A stretch of 64,000 nt of DNA from Synechococcus sp. JA-3-3Ab (lineage in GTDB: Bacteria; Cyanobacteriota; Cyanobacteriia; Thermostichales; Thermostichaceae). This document shows positions 55,681-63,476 of the stretch, one piece after another; position 1 is the first letter of the stretch, and each line of letters opens with the position of its first letter. The notes below the pieces were generated by a model. The model searched no databases. It was not told the DNA's origin and worked only from the letters and a program-made list of their open reading frames with translations. The stretch lies in NCBI RefSeq assembly GCF_000013205.1, contig NC_007775.1:2042501-2106500 (forward strand), written 5' to 3'. Both the position numbers and the translations under genes were made by a program.

Positions 55681-55876
55681 CTCCCCCTCCTGACCAACCC
55701 TTCCTCAACTATCGCCGATCTTGGTCTGGCCATCGAAGGACTCCGTCCCGCTGGCGCAAACGGCAAAAGGGTTGACAGAAACTTGGTGCCTTATCCCCCA
55801 GCCGGGGAAGGGCAATGCCCCAAGCCGCCGAGGCGGTGGCAAAGATAAGCTGGAAAAGAGCAGCGAGCGGGCGTTC

Positions 55877-58045
55877 ATGTCTTCCGAGCATTACAAGTTC
55901 GACCTCTTCTTGCGTTACCACCGGGCCCAGGCCCGTTGGGCGCGGCAGTTGGCGGAGCGGCTGGATCGGGAGGGCTTCAAGGTCTGGTTTGACCGCTGGA
56001 TGCTACAGCCAGGAGACGACCGCCGGCTGGAGCTGCAACTGGCCATCGAACAGTGCCGCTGGGTCGGGGTGGTGGCCTCGCCGGAGTTTGTCGCCAATCC
56101 CTGGCCCAGAGATGAGCTCTACAGCGGCTTCTCCCACGCCCCGCCCCGGCAGAACCAGCGCCTGCTGACGCTGCTGCACACGCCCGCCGAGCTGCCCCGC
56201 CCCCTGGCAGAAGCGCCGCTGCTGGACTTTAGCGGCTCCGATGAGGATCCGGTGCTGTTCGAGTACCGGGCCCGGGAGCTGATGCACTTTTTGGATCCCA
56301 GCTTTCCCGCCCCCGGGGATCTGCAGCGATTTCGGCTGCAATACCGTCGCCGCGAGGAACTCCCTGAAGATGAGGAGGTGCGGGGGTTCCAGGCCTTTTT
56401 GCGGGCCATTCAAATGGCCATCCTGCGCATTGCCACCGGCGAAATGCCCTCTGCCACGCCGGAGGAAGGAGCACGCAAGATTGCCATTTTGCAATTTATT
56501 CAGCGGCTGTTTCAGTGGAACAGCGCCGACATTCAATTTGAGCGGGCCGAGGAGTGGCGCAAGCGGGGCAACCTGAGCGAGGCGCTGGCCGCCTACGACC
56601 GTGCCTTGAACATGGATCCCAACTTTGCCCTGGCCTGGAGCCGGCGCGGCGATGTGCTGGTGCAGTTGGCCCGCTACCGCGAGGCGGTGGACAGCTACAA
56701 CGGATCCCTGAGCATCAACCCCTACGACGAGGAGACGCGGCTGCGCCTGGCCCTGATTTTGGGGCGCCTGGGCCAGTACAAAGCGGCGGTGGTCAACTAC
56801 GACAAGGTGCTGGAGAGCAACCCCGAAGATGCCTTGGCCTGGCACAATCGCGGCATTCGCCTCATGCAACTGAAGCGGCCCAAGCTGGCCCTCAACAGCC
56901 TGAACAAGGCGCTGCGCTACAACCCCCAACAGCCCCGCACCTGGCTGGCGCGTGGGATCGTGCTGCGGCGGCTGCGGCGGCCCAGCTCGGCGGCGGCCAG
57001 CTTTGCCCGCGTCCTGAAGCTCAACCCCAGAAGTGGCCGGGTCTGGCGCTACCAAGGCAATGCCCTGTTCCACTGCCAGCGGCTGCGCTCGGCCATCGAG
57101 TGTTACAAGCGCTCGCTGCGGCTGCGCCGCCGGGATCCCATTACGCTCCACAACCTAGGGGTGGCTCTGCTGCGCCTGGGGCAGTATCGGCTGGCCAGCA
57201 AGGCCCTGGAACGTGCTCTGCGCTACGACGCCGACAACCCCAAAAGCTGGTATGCCCGCGGCGTGGCCTTCCAGAAATTGGGCTACCTGAGGGAGGCTTG
57301 CATTCACTTCGAGGAAGCCCTGAAAATCCGGCCAGAGGACTTCCCGGCTCGCTACGCCCTGGCGGTGGCCCAGCAGGAGCTGGGGCAATACGAAGCCAGC
57401 CTGGAGCAGTTCCGGCGCCTGGTGCAACAGCGTCCCGGCAGCTTTGCCTGCTGGTTTGGCCAGATCACCAGCCTGCGGCGCTTGGGCCGGTTGGAAGAAG
57501 CCCTTGCTGCCGCCCAACAGATGACCCGCCTCAACGAACGGGATCCCTGGGGCTGGTTTGCCTTAGGGCTAGTGTATGGCGACCTGAAAGAGGCAGAAAA
57601 AGCGGTGGAGGCCTACTCGCGGGTTTTGCAGCTCACCCCAGAAGACGCGGTGGCCCTCAACAACCGCGCCTGGGAGGCCCTGAAGCTGGGGAAATTGGAG
57701 CTGGCTCTAGCCGACGCCCAACGGGCCACAGAACTGGAGCCGCAGCGGCCCGCCTTCTGGCATACCTTGGCGCTAATCCAACTACAGGCCGGCCAGCGGG
57801 AGGCGGCCCAGGCCAGTTTGCAGCGCTGCCTGGAACTGGATCCCCAGTTTCAGCCGGCCCAAGCTGCTCTGCAGGAGCTGAACCGCGCCGGCTCCAGCTC
57901 GCCGACACCGTTGCCGGGCAACTTTGCCGAGAGCCCTGCTGCTGACGCGCCGGCAGGAACGGCGCTGCCAGAACTGAAAACCCTCACCCCTCAAGAGGAG
58001 CCGCAACCGGTAGACCGTAGGCCCCTACCGGATCCCTCCGCTTAG
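55877..58045 (+). CDS. TIR domain protein with TPR repeats
   Basis: The 722-residue protein starts at ATG 55877 (MSSEHYKFDLFLRYHRAQ). Residues about 5-105 form a TIR-like domain: FDLFLRYHRAQARWARQLAE, DREGFKVWFDRWMLQPGD, VGVVASPEFVANPWPRDELY. The Glu in WPRDELYSG sits where NAD-hydrolysing TIRs have the catalytic Glu. From about 220 to 650 there are roughly twelve TPR units (for example RGNLSEALAAYDRALNMDPN). The form suits a prokaryotic signalling or defence adaptor. NADase activity is inferred only. No defence genes flank it. Confidence 0.82.
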   Translation: MSSEHYKFDLFLRYHRAQARWARQLAERLDREGFKVWFDRWMLQPGDDRRLELQLAIEQCRWVGVVASPEFVANPWPRDELYSGFSHAPPRQNQRLLTLLHTPAELPRPLAEAPLLDFSGSDEDPVLFEYRARELMHFLDPSFPAPGDLQRFRLQYRRREELPEDEEVRGFQAFLRAIQMAILRIATGEMPSATPEEGARKIAILQFIQRLFQWNSADIQFERAEEWRKRGNLSEALAAYDRALNMDPNFALAWSRRGDVLVQLARYREAVDSYNGSLSINPYDEETRLRLALILGRLGQYKAAVVNYDKVLESNPEDALAWHNRGIRLMQLKRPKLALNSLNKALRYNPQQPRTWLARGIVLRRLRRPSSAAASFARVLKLNPRSGRVWRYQGNALFHCQRLRSAIECYKRSLRLRRRDPITLHNLGVALLRLGQYRLASKALERALRYDADNPKSWYARGVAFQKLGYLREACIHFEEALKIRPEDFPARYALAVAQQELGQYEASLEQFRRLVQQRPGSFACWFGQITSLRRLGRLEEALAAAQQMTRLNERDPWGWFALGLVYGDLKEAEKAVEAYSRVLQLTPEDAVALNNRAWEALKLGKLELALADAQRATELEPQRPAFWHTLALIQLQAGQREAAQASLQRCLELDPQFQPAQAALQELNRAGSSSPTPLPGNFAESPAADAPAGTALPELKTLTPQEEPQPVDRRPLPDPSA

Positions 58046-58255
58046 CCCTTGTCTTGTGCCAATCCCCACAACGCCCTGACTGGATTTATGCCCAGGGACA
58101 GCTTGCCTCCCTGCCTGACAAAACTCCACCGGCTCAGGGCTATGTAGACCATCCGCGAACTGAAGCGCGGAAGCAGGCTACTGAGCAGGGGGAGAACCTC
58201 AGCCTTAGCAATATACAAACTGTGCTGTTCAGAGGGGCCGTCAGCTCTCCCCCGT

Positions 58256-58597
58256 TCACAGCAAGGGCAGGCCGCGCAGTCGTCGCAGTTGGTTGATATG
58301 GGCTGGGCAATCACACCCGAACAGGGCAATGGCGGCGTTGCTCTCTTCGAGGGTGAACTCCAAGAAAAGATGCTCCGCCGCCTCGACCTCAGCTTCAGAT
58401 GGGTTGGGATCCCCTATCTCTGGCCAAGGGAGCGGGTGCCGCCACGGCAAAGAACGAGAGCGGACAACACTCAGATCAAATTGAGGCACCTCCAGAGCAG
58501 AAGCCCAAGCCATAGGAGCAGGCGACAGCAGCAACGCCCACAGAGCCGGTGTAGCCCACCTAGCCCAACGCCAATAGAAATGAGGGATCCCTGCCAT
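58256..58597 (-). CDS. small secreted protein, unknown
   Basis: The 113-residue protein starts at ATG 58597 (MAGIPHFYWRWARW) and has a signal peptide ending near PMAWASA. The mature part ends in ESNAAIALFGCDCPAHINQL. The CDCPAHI motif could bind a metal or form a disulfide. I do not recognise the family. Confidence 0.5.
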   Translation of the reverse strand: MAGIPHFYWRWARWATPALWALLLSPAPMAWASALEVPQFDLSVVRSRSLPWRHPLPWPEIGDPNPSEAEVEAAEHLFLEFTLEESNAAIALFGCDCPAHINQLRRLRGLPLL

Positions 58598-58715
58598 CAA
58601 TCTGACCAACTCACCGTAGCGGTAGTGTACCACTGGTTTTGGCTTCTGTCAGGAAAGAGAAACTCCATCAGCCGAAATGACCGTAAAGTGGTTGAGCTTA
58701 CAGCCTGTTAAGGAC

Positions 58716-59267
58716 TCAAGGGGTACAATAGCAGCACTTAGCAAACCAACTTTGGAAGGAGGATGGATTGATCAGTAGTAAAGAAGTCTTCACTATCTGC
58801 TCCATGCTATATTTCCCAATTCTGCAAAGCTGCCGAATAAAATGCTTCAACACCGACCACATCATCTCAATGGGATTCAACTCCGGCGCATACACAGGTA
58901 GGTATAGGATTCGTGCTCCTGTCCCCCTAATCAATTCCTCAACTTCCCGACTCTTGTGGATATTTAAATCCTTCCTCGCATCTAGCTTCGGACATAGCTC
59001 GCTTCTCAAAAACTCCAAAAAATCTCCTTTCTTCATCCCACCCTTGATGACACGACAGCCAACTACACCTCTCAAGGAAATAGCTCCAATAACCGTATAC
59101 TTTTCACCCTTGTATCTCTGACGATAATGATAAGCCCTTTGACCACGTAAACTCCGAGATACTCTCCGCTCCATTCCCTCCCAGACTCCCGTCTGGTCGA
59201 TGGCAATCAAATCCTCCGCTGGAATATTCCTGACTTCTTGACTATAAGCTAGTCGTTCCCTTTGCAC
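58716..59267 (-). CDS. IS630 transposase, DDE catalytic part (orfB)
   Basis: The 183-residue frame carries the DDE core: Asp in EDLIAIDQTGVWEG, a second Asp region in DARKDLNIHKSREV, and LPVYAPELNPIEMMWSVLKH with the Glu. It lies one frame behind orfA. Upstream of its first ATG the same frame stays open back to the A8 slip site and reads KKTYRSAKVKEEEVQRERLA, which is the expected fusion sequence. It is probably made as an orfA-orfB fusion by -1 frameshifting. Confidence 0.88.
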   Translation of the reverse strand: MQRERLAYSQEVRNIPAEDLIAIDQTGVWEGMERRVSRSLRGQRAYHYRQRYKGEKYTVIGAISLRGVVGCRVIKGGMKKGDFLEFLRSELCPKLDARKDLNIHKSREVEELIRGTGARILYLPVYAPELNPIEMMWSVLKHFIRQLCRIGKYSMEQIVKTSLLLINPSSFQSWFAKCCYCTP

Positions 59268-59647
59268 CTCCTCTTCTTTGACTTTTGCACTGCGGTAGGT
59301 CTTTTTTTTAAAGTCATTCCTTGCTTTTTCAAGAAATTATGTATCGTGACGATGCTTACATTGATTCCTAAGCGCTCGCGCAACAGTTCTTGATACTGCC
59401 ACAGGTAGAAGTCTGGGTGTTCTGTAATAATTGCGATCACTTCCTGCCGATGTTGTTCCAAAATGCCCACTCGCTTGGTGCCTGCTTTCTTAGGGGCTAA
59501 ATCTTGAGTTTGTTGGTACTGACGCACCCAGCGGTGTACTGTTCTTTTGGTAACCATGAAGCGTTTAGCTACCTGGCGGATGGAGGTGCTACCTGCCTGG
59601 TAGGCTGCTACAACTCTTTGCCGCAAATCCAAAGAATGAGTCGGCAT
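59249..59647 (-). CDS. IS630 transposase, helix-turn-helix part (orfA)
   Basis: The 132-residue frame starts MPTHSLDLRQRVVAAYQAG and contains a winged/HTH region (STSIRQVAKRFMVTKRTVHR) and a second helix pair. It binds the element ends. Its frame overlaps orfB at the 3' end. An A8 run on the coding strand (59302-59309 on the plus strand as T8) is a suitable -1 slip site: TTA AAA AAA AGA can be re-read as TTA AAA AAA AAG. Confidence 0.88.
   Translation of the reverse strand: MPTHSLDLRQRVVAAYQAGSTSIRQVAKRFMVTKRTVHRWVRQYQQTQDLAPKKAGTKRVGILEQHRQEVIAIITEHPDFYLWQYQELLRERLGINVSIVTIHNFLKKQGMTLKKRPTAVQKSKKRRCKGND
59302..59309 (-). promoter_or_regulatory. A8 slippery site for -1 frameshift in IS630
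   Basis: Eight adenines on the coding strand lie where the orfB frame can be entered from orfA. The -1 frame then stays open into the DDE domain without a stop. No downstream stimulatory structure was checked. Confidence 0.6.
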
Positions 59648-59710
59648 TCCTTTCTCTCCTTCCTCTTGAATACTTGTACCCTATTTTAAATTAAAAGGCT
59701 GTACCTAATT

Positions 59711-59920
59711 TATGGTGAAAAACCCGACGGGTGGAAACCCTCTGGAAAGCGTGTCAAGCGGGGCCTGTACCAAACGGCAAAGGGGTGGTTGGTTAACGCT
59801 GAGGCAAATGCTGTCGCCAACCTGCTTAAGAAAGTCAGCAGAACCTTGGAGCTTTGCGTGAAGGAACTGTCTAGAGGCGCTTTGACAACGCCGTTACGGG
59901 TTCTTTTGTGGACTGCGTAA
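59711..59920 (+). pseudogene. TnpB C-terminal remnant
   Basis: The frame reads YGEKPDGWKPSGKRVKRGLY, then QTAKGWLVNAEANAVANLLK and SRGALTTPLRVLLWTA with a stop at 59920. This is the C-terminal tail of an IS605 OrfB, including a degenerate version of the final Asp motif (NAEANAVANLL in place of NADxNGAANI). The N-terminal three quarters are missing; the IS630 element lies directly upstream. The sequence before IS630 does not continue the frame. Confidence 0.75.
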
Positions 59921-59951
59921 GAATCCCCCGCCTTCAGGCGGTGGGAGTGTT
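59921..59951 (+). ncRNA. omega-RNA-like right-end hairpin of the TnpB remnant
   Basis: GAATCCCCCGCC, loop TTCA, GGCGGTGGGAGTGTTAA directly follows the remnant stop. It is nearly identical in plan to the end at 8866-8900. The sequence outside it (ATCCAGCTACAATTGCTG) is the sulP gene read in antisense. Without a full tnpB it could act only with another TnpB. Confidence 0.5.
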
Positions 59952-60194
59952 AAATCCAGCTACAATTGCTGTGTAAAGCCCCGCTTTAGGATCAACGCCG
60001 CTGGCAATGGCAAAGGCAAGCGCTAGCGGCAAAGCCACCACTGCTGTGGTCAAGCCGCCCATAAGGTCGCCGCGCCAGCGCGCCAAAAGCTTTTTCCACC
60101 CTTGGCCTGCGTCATCCGTAGCCACAGTTGGCTGACTCACCACAGCTACTCGAACACTCCTCAGTTGCCGATAAGTCCTTTCAAAGGGTAACAC
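59951..60194 (-). pseudogene. SulP-family anion transporter, truncated by insertion
   Basis: The N-terminal 80 residues are clear: LARWRGDLMGGLTTAVVALP followed by LALAFAIASGVDPKAGLYTA and IVAGF, the first helices of SulP proteins such as the bicarbonate transporter BicA. The frame then enters the IS605 right end and stops at 59934. The rest of the gene is not found on the far side of the IS630. The start at 60194 and its promoter region (60195-60442) look intact. Confidence 0.78.
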
Positions 60195-60442
60195 AGTGTT
60201 TACAAATGTGTATACGGACTCAATGGCACCGGGGAAGGTGTAGCGTCGCTGAGTGCCTCAGCGGCAGTTGACGGATAAAGCCAGAGTGTGAGCAGCCGAT
60301 CGTAGGCCCAACGATGGTTTAGAATATTTTTAGAATCTGGTCTGAGGTTGCGGGGATCCTAAAGACGCCCAGCTCGGCGGTTTTATTCCGTCGTTTCTTC
60401 TCCCCTTTCCCTTCAGCTCCCTCTGTAACTTAGGAGATTGCT

Positions 60443-60874
60443 ATGGCCGTTCCTAGTGGTCTTTCCAGCCCGCTGCCGGAGCAAGAAACCTCTACGGGAC
60501 AAGGAAACGGTCTGAACTTGGCTCCTCGGCCTGCCGACCCGATCCTGCCGGCTGCTCTAGGGTCAGGAGAGAGGTCCGGCCCGCCGGTGTTTCCTAGCCC
60601 TGTCAAGTTCAGCAAGATCGAGATCGACAACCGCCCGGTGGGAGCTTCCACCCTGAAGGTAGTGGATTACTTTGCCGATGGCCGTCCGGTTGCTGCTGCC
60701 ACTCTGAAAGTTGTGGATACCTGGGGCGAGGGGCGCCCAACGGTGGCTTCCGGCGTCAAATTTGTCCATGACCCAACCCTCAACCGGCCGGTGATGGCGG
60801 ACGGCCTGAAAATTGCCAAAACTTTCCTGGGAAATCGCCCTATTGAGGCTAGTCCCCTTAAGGTGTTGCGTTAG
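60443..60874 (+). CDS. protein of six 17-residue RPV-x-LKV repeats, unknown
   Basis: The 143-residue protein has a disordered N-terminus (residues 1-46) and then units of exactly 17 residues starting at about 47, 64, 81, 98, 115 and 132. The pattern is RPVxASxLKVVDxxxxG (for example RPVAAATLKVVDTWGEG). The repeated hydrophobic and basic positions suggest a short beta-solenoid. It has no signal peptide or membrane helix. I do not know the family. AGGAG lies six bases before the ATG. Confidence 0.75.
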   Translation: MAVPSGLSSPLPEQETSTGQGNGLNLAPRPADPILPAALGSGERSGPPVFPSPVKFSKIEIDNRPVGASTLKVVDYFADGRPVAAATLKVVDTWGEGRPTVASGVKFVHDPTLNRPVMADGLKIAKTFLGNRPIEASPLKVLR

Positions 60875-60928
60875 CCGGCATCCCTGACGAGGGCCAGGGA
60901 TCCCCCTGCTAACCTGAGTGGGGGAGAC

Positions 60929-61789
60929 GTGACAGCGGCAAATATGGAGATCCTGGCGGCTTTGGTGGGGTTGCTGGCGGGCTTGGGAGGAGGGGCAGGC
61001 TACCTGGCAGATCAGGCGGCTCGGCAGCTTTTGCTCGCTCAGCTCGATGGGGTAGAGGTTTTGGAGGTGCGCATCCAAAGCCGCCCTAACTATCGTTTTT
61101 TGAGCGGCCAGGCGGATCGGTTGTTGGTTGCCGGGCGGGGGCTGTACAGGGCTCCGTTTCCGCGCATAGAGCTGCTGGAGCTGGAAACAGATCCGGTGGC
61201 CATTGACCCCTCTTTTTTCCGCGGGGCTCCTCTGCGGCTGGAGCGTCCTCTGCAGGCGGCGGTGCGGGTGGTGGTGCGGGAAGAAGACTTGAATGCTGCC
61301 CTCAACTCGCCAGAGGTGCTGAGACAGTTTCAGGATATCCGAGCAGATCTGCCCTTTGGCGGGCTTAGGGACGAACCCCGCCGCTTCGATCTGCGCAAAC
61401 CCCGGGTCGAGTTTTTGGCTCCTGACCGCCTTCGACTTTCTGCCCTCTTGGTGGAGCAGGAAGGCGGCAGCGAGCAAAAAGACTCCGTCCCGCTGACGCG
61501 AGCAGTTGATGTAGTGTTCAACGCCGGGATCCAGGTGGAGGAGGGGCGCCGCTTGCAGCTTCAGGATCCGGAGTTTGTCATCGGCTCTGTGCGGGTTCCC
61601 GATGAGATCTCGGCAGCGTTTTTGGGCGGCCTTAACGAGGTGTTTGATCTGCAAGAGCTAGAAGATCTGGGGCTCCTGGTGCGGGTGCTCAGCCTGGAGA
61701 TAGGGTCTGATCAGGTGCAGGTGATCGGCTTTGTGCGGGTCGAGAGCTTGGAGACCCTGATGGGATCCCGGCGAGCCGCCCTTCCCTAG
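60929..61789 (+). CDS. DUF2993 (LmeA-like) envelope protein
   Basis: The 286-residue protein begins with GTG at 60929 (an internal ATG at 60944 is possible). A hydrophobic N-terminus (ILAALVGLLAGLGGGAGYLA) precedes a beta-rich DUF2993 domain: LDGVEVLEVRIQSRPNYRFL, then VVREEDLNAALNSPEVLRQF, and the end QVIGFVRVESLETLMGS. In cyanobacteria this family is linked to cell-envelope lipids. It lies 54 bases after the repeat protein on the same strand. Confidence 0.78.
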   Translation: MTAANMEILAALVGLLAGLGGGAGYLADQAARQLLLAQLDGVEVLEVRIQSRPNYRFLSGQADRLLVAGRGLYRAPFPRIELLELETDPVAIDPSFFRGAPLRLERPLQAAVRVVVREEDLNAALNSPEVLRQFQDIRADLPFGGLRDEPRRFDLRKPRVEFLAPDRLRLSALLVEQEGGSEQKDSVPLTRAVDVVFNAGIQVEEGRRLQLQDPEFVIGSVRVPDEISAAFLGGLNEVFDLQELEDLGLLVRVLSLEIGSDQVQVIGFVRVESLETLMGSRRAALP

Positions 61790-61811
61790 CAGGGATCCCC
61801 GCCCATTGGGG

Positions 61812-61937
61812 CTAAATCTTCTCGTCGATAGGGTCGTCTTCTGCCAGGAGCTTCTCGATGCGGGCCTCGTCCAGGCGGGAGAGCAGCCGCGCCGCCTCTT
61901 GGTTGTCGCGAATGGCTGTGGCCAGCGTGAAGCCAGT
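61812..61937 (-). pseudogene. C-terminal remnant of an unknown protein
   Basis: On the complement, a 41-codon frame reads TLATAIRDNQEAARLLSRLD, then EARIEKLLAEDDPIDEKI and a stop at 61812-61814. It looks like genuine coding sequence, but an in-frame stop lies just upstream and there is no start codon. It is probably the end of a lost gene. Its family is not recognised. Confidence 0.35.
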
Positions 61938-62033
61938 TCAAGCTGGCTTGCGCCTGTGCCGGTTTGGGGATCCCCGGCAGGGTGGGCCTTTCTTCGCTAC
62001 CCTAGAGCTAAGCAAGACAGGGGAATGGCAGCG

Positions 62034-62660
62034 ATGGATCACTACGGAGGGCGTACCGCACAGCTTGGCTCTGGCAAATTGGGGGGGCGACGTTCCCGCC
62101 CACGGCGCGACCAGGCCCTGCCCCTGGGGATCCTGGGCTTTTTGCTGGGGGTGGGGGTGATGGGGGGAGCCTGGTGGTACAGCATTGGGCCGCGGCAAAC
62201 CCTTTCTTTGTACTGGCTGACCACGGCTAACAACTCGATCTACTACGTGCAGCAGGAGCGCTCCGTGCGCGCCTTCGACGCCCAAGAGGCCATCCGTGTG
62301 GCTTTGGAAGAGCTGATCGCCGGGCCCCGGGATCCCCACCTCACCACCGCCATCCCTCCCCAGACACGGCTGCTGGATGTGCGGGTGGAAGGCAACGATA
62401 TTTTCCTCAATTTCTCTTCTGAATTCACGCAAGGGGGGGGATCCACGGCGATGATGAGCCGGATCGCGCAGGTGCTCTACACGGCCACCAGCCAGAACCC
62501 CGGCGCGCGGGTGTGGATCTCCGTCGAGGGGCGTGCCCTCGAGGTATTGGGGGGGGAAGGGCTGATGATCGACCAACCCTTGACGCGGGCCTCGTTTGTC
62601 CCCAGCTTCCAGCTTCCGGCAGAACCTGAGGCGGAGCCGTCAGCCGTATCGGCCTCTTGA
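62034..62660 (+). CDS. GerMN domain lipoprotein-like envelope protein
   Basis: The 208-residue protein has an N-terminal membrane anchor (LPLGILGFLLGVGVMGGAWWY) and a GerMN domain: LSLYWLTTANNSIYYVQQER, then IRVALEELIAGPRDPHLTTA and GNDIFLNFSSEFTQGG. GerMN domains occur in envelope proteins in many bacteria. I prefer the ATG at 62034 since AGGGGA lies nine bases upstream; the ATG at 62025 directly abuts it. It is followed six bases later by the MlaE-type gene. Confidence 0.8.
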   Translation: MDHYGGRTAQLGSGKLGGRRSRPRRDQALPLGILGFLLGVGVMGGAWWYSIGPRQTLSLYWLTTANNSIYYVQQERSVRAFDAQEAIRVALEELIAGPRDPHLTTAIPPQTRLLDVRVEGNDIFLNFSSEFTQGGGSTAMMSRIAQVLYTATSQNPGARVWISVEGRALEVLGGEGLMIDQPLTRASFVPSFQLPAEPEAEPSAVSAS

Positions 62661-62666
62661 GAGATC

Positions 62667-63434
62667 ATGAACTGGTTCCAACGGGTGGGCAGCAGTTTTC
62701 TCCTGGCCGGGCAGGTGACCTTGCACCTGCTGCGGGGCCGCATTCACCGTCGCAACACGCTGGAGCAACTGGCAGCGGTGGGGCTGGAGTCGCTGCTGAT
62801 TGTTTTGATCACAGCGGTGGTGATCAGCGGCGTTTTCACGATTCAGTTGGCGCGCGAGTTCATCAACTTTGGAGCTTCTTCCCTCATCGGCGGGGTTTTG
62901 GCCATTGCCCTGGCCCGCGAGCTGACGCCGGTGGTGACGGCGGTGATCCTGGCTGGACGGGTGGGATCCGCCTTTGCCGCCGAGCTGGGCACCATGAAAG
63001 TCACGGAGCAGATCGACGCCCTTTACCTGTTGCGCACCGATCCGGTGGACTATCTGGTGATCCCACGGGTAGTGGCCGCGGGGCTGATGCTGCCGGTGCT
63101 CACCATCCTCTCCCTGTTGACGGGGTTGGTGGGGGGGATGATCATCTGCGCGTCGGTTTACAACATTCCTTCCACGGTGTTTCTCACCTCGGCTCAGAAT
63201 CTCCTGGCCCCTTGGGACTTGATCGTCTGTTGTTTGAAGGCGATGGTGTTTGGGTCTCTGATCGCCATTGTCGGCTCCAACTGGGGCCTTTCCACCAGCG
63301 GGGGCGCCAAGGGGGTGGGGCGCTCCACCACCGATGCTGTGGTGACGGCGTTGCTGGGGGTGTTTGTTACCAACTTTCTGATCTCTTGGCTGGCGTTTCA
63401 GGGCCCGGGAACTGCCCTCAGCCGCGCCTTCTAG
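62667..63434 (+). CDS. mlaE: MlaE-family ABC transporter permease
   Basis: The 255-residue polytopic protein belongs to the MlaE/YrbE permeases of lipid-transport ABC systems that keep outer-membrane asymmetry. LARELTPVVTAVILAGRVGS is diagnostic, with the AAELGTMKVTEQIDAL helix after it and VPFIVVGSNWGLSTSGGAKG-like C-terminal loop. The matching ATPase and MCE-domain genes are not in the window. It starts six bases after the GerMN gene. Confidence 0.9.
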   Translation: MNWFQRVGSSFLLAGQVTLHLLRGRIHRRNTLEQLAAVGLESLLIVLITAVVISGVFTIQLAREFINFGASSLIGGVLAIALARELTPVVTAVILAGRVGSAFAAELGTMKVTEQIDALYLLRTDPVDYLVIPRVVAAGLMLPVLTILSLLTGLVGGMIICASVYNIPSTVFLTSAQNLLAPWDLIVCCLKAMVFGSLIAIVGSNWGLSTSGGAKGVGRSTTDAVVTALLGVFVTNFLISWLAFQGPGTALSRAF

Positions 63435-63476
63435 CCACTCAAAAGGGCAAAGGTAGGAGATAGTGATGCAAAATCC

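Larger units (their letters stand above)
58701..59701 (-). mobile_element. IS630-family element
   Basis: This 1.0-kb element carries two overlapping transposase frames. It is bordered by TA on both sides (58699-58700 and 59702-59703), and its ends form inverted repeats: CAGCCTnTTAA followed about 15 bases on by GGGTACAA. That is the IS630 target and end style. The TA duplication is intact, so the insertion looks recent. It lies beside a TnpB remnant that is itself inside a SulP gene. Confidence 0.85.
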
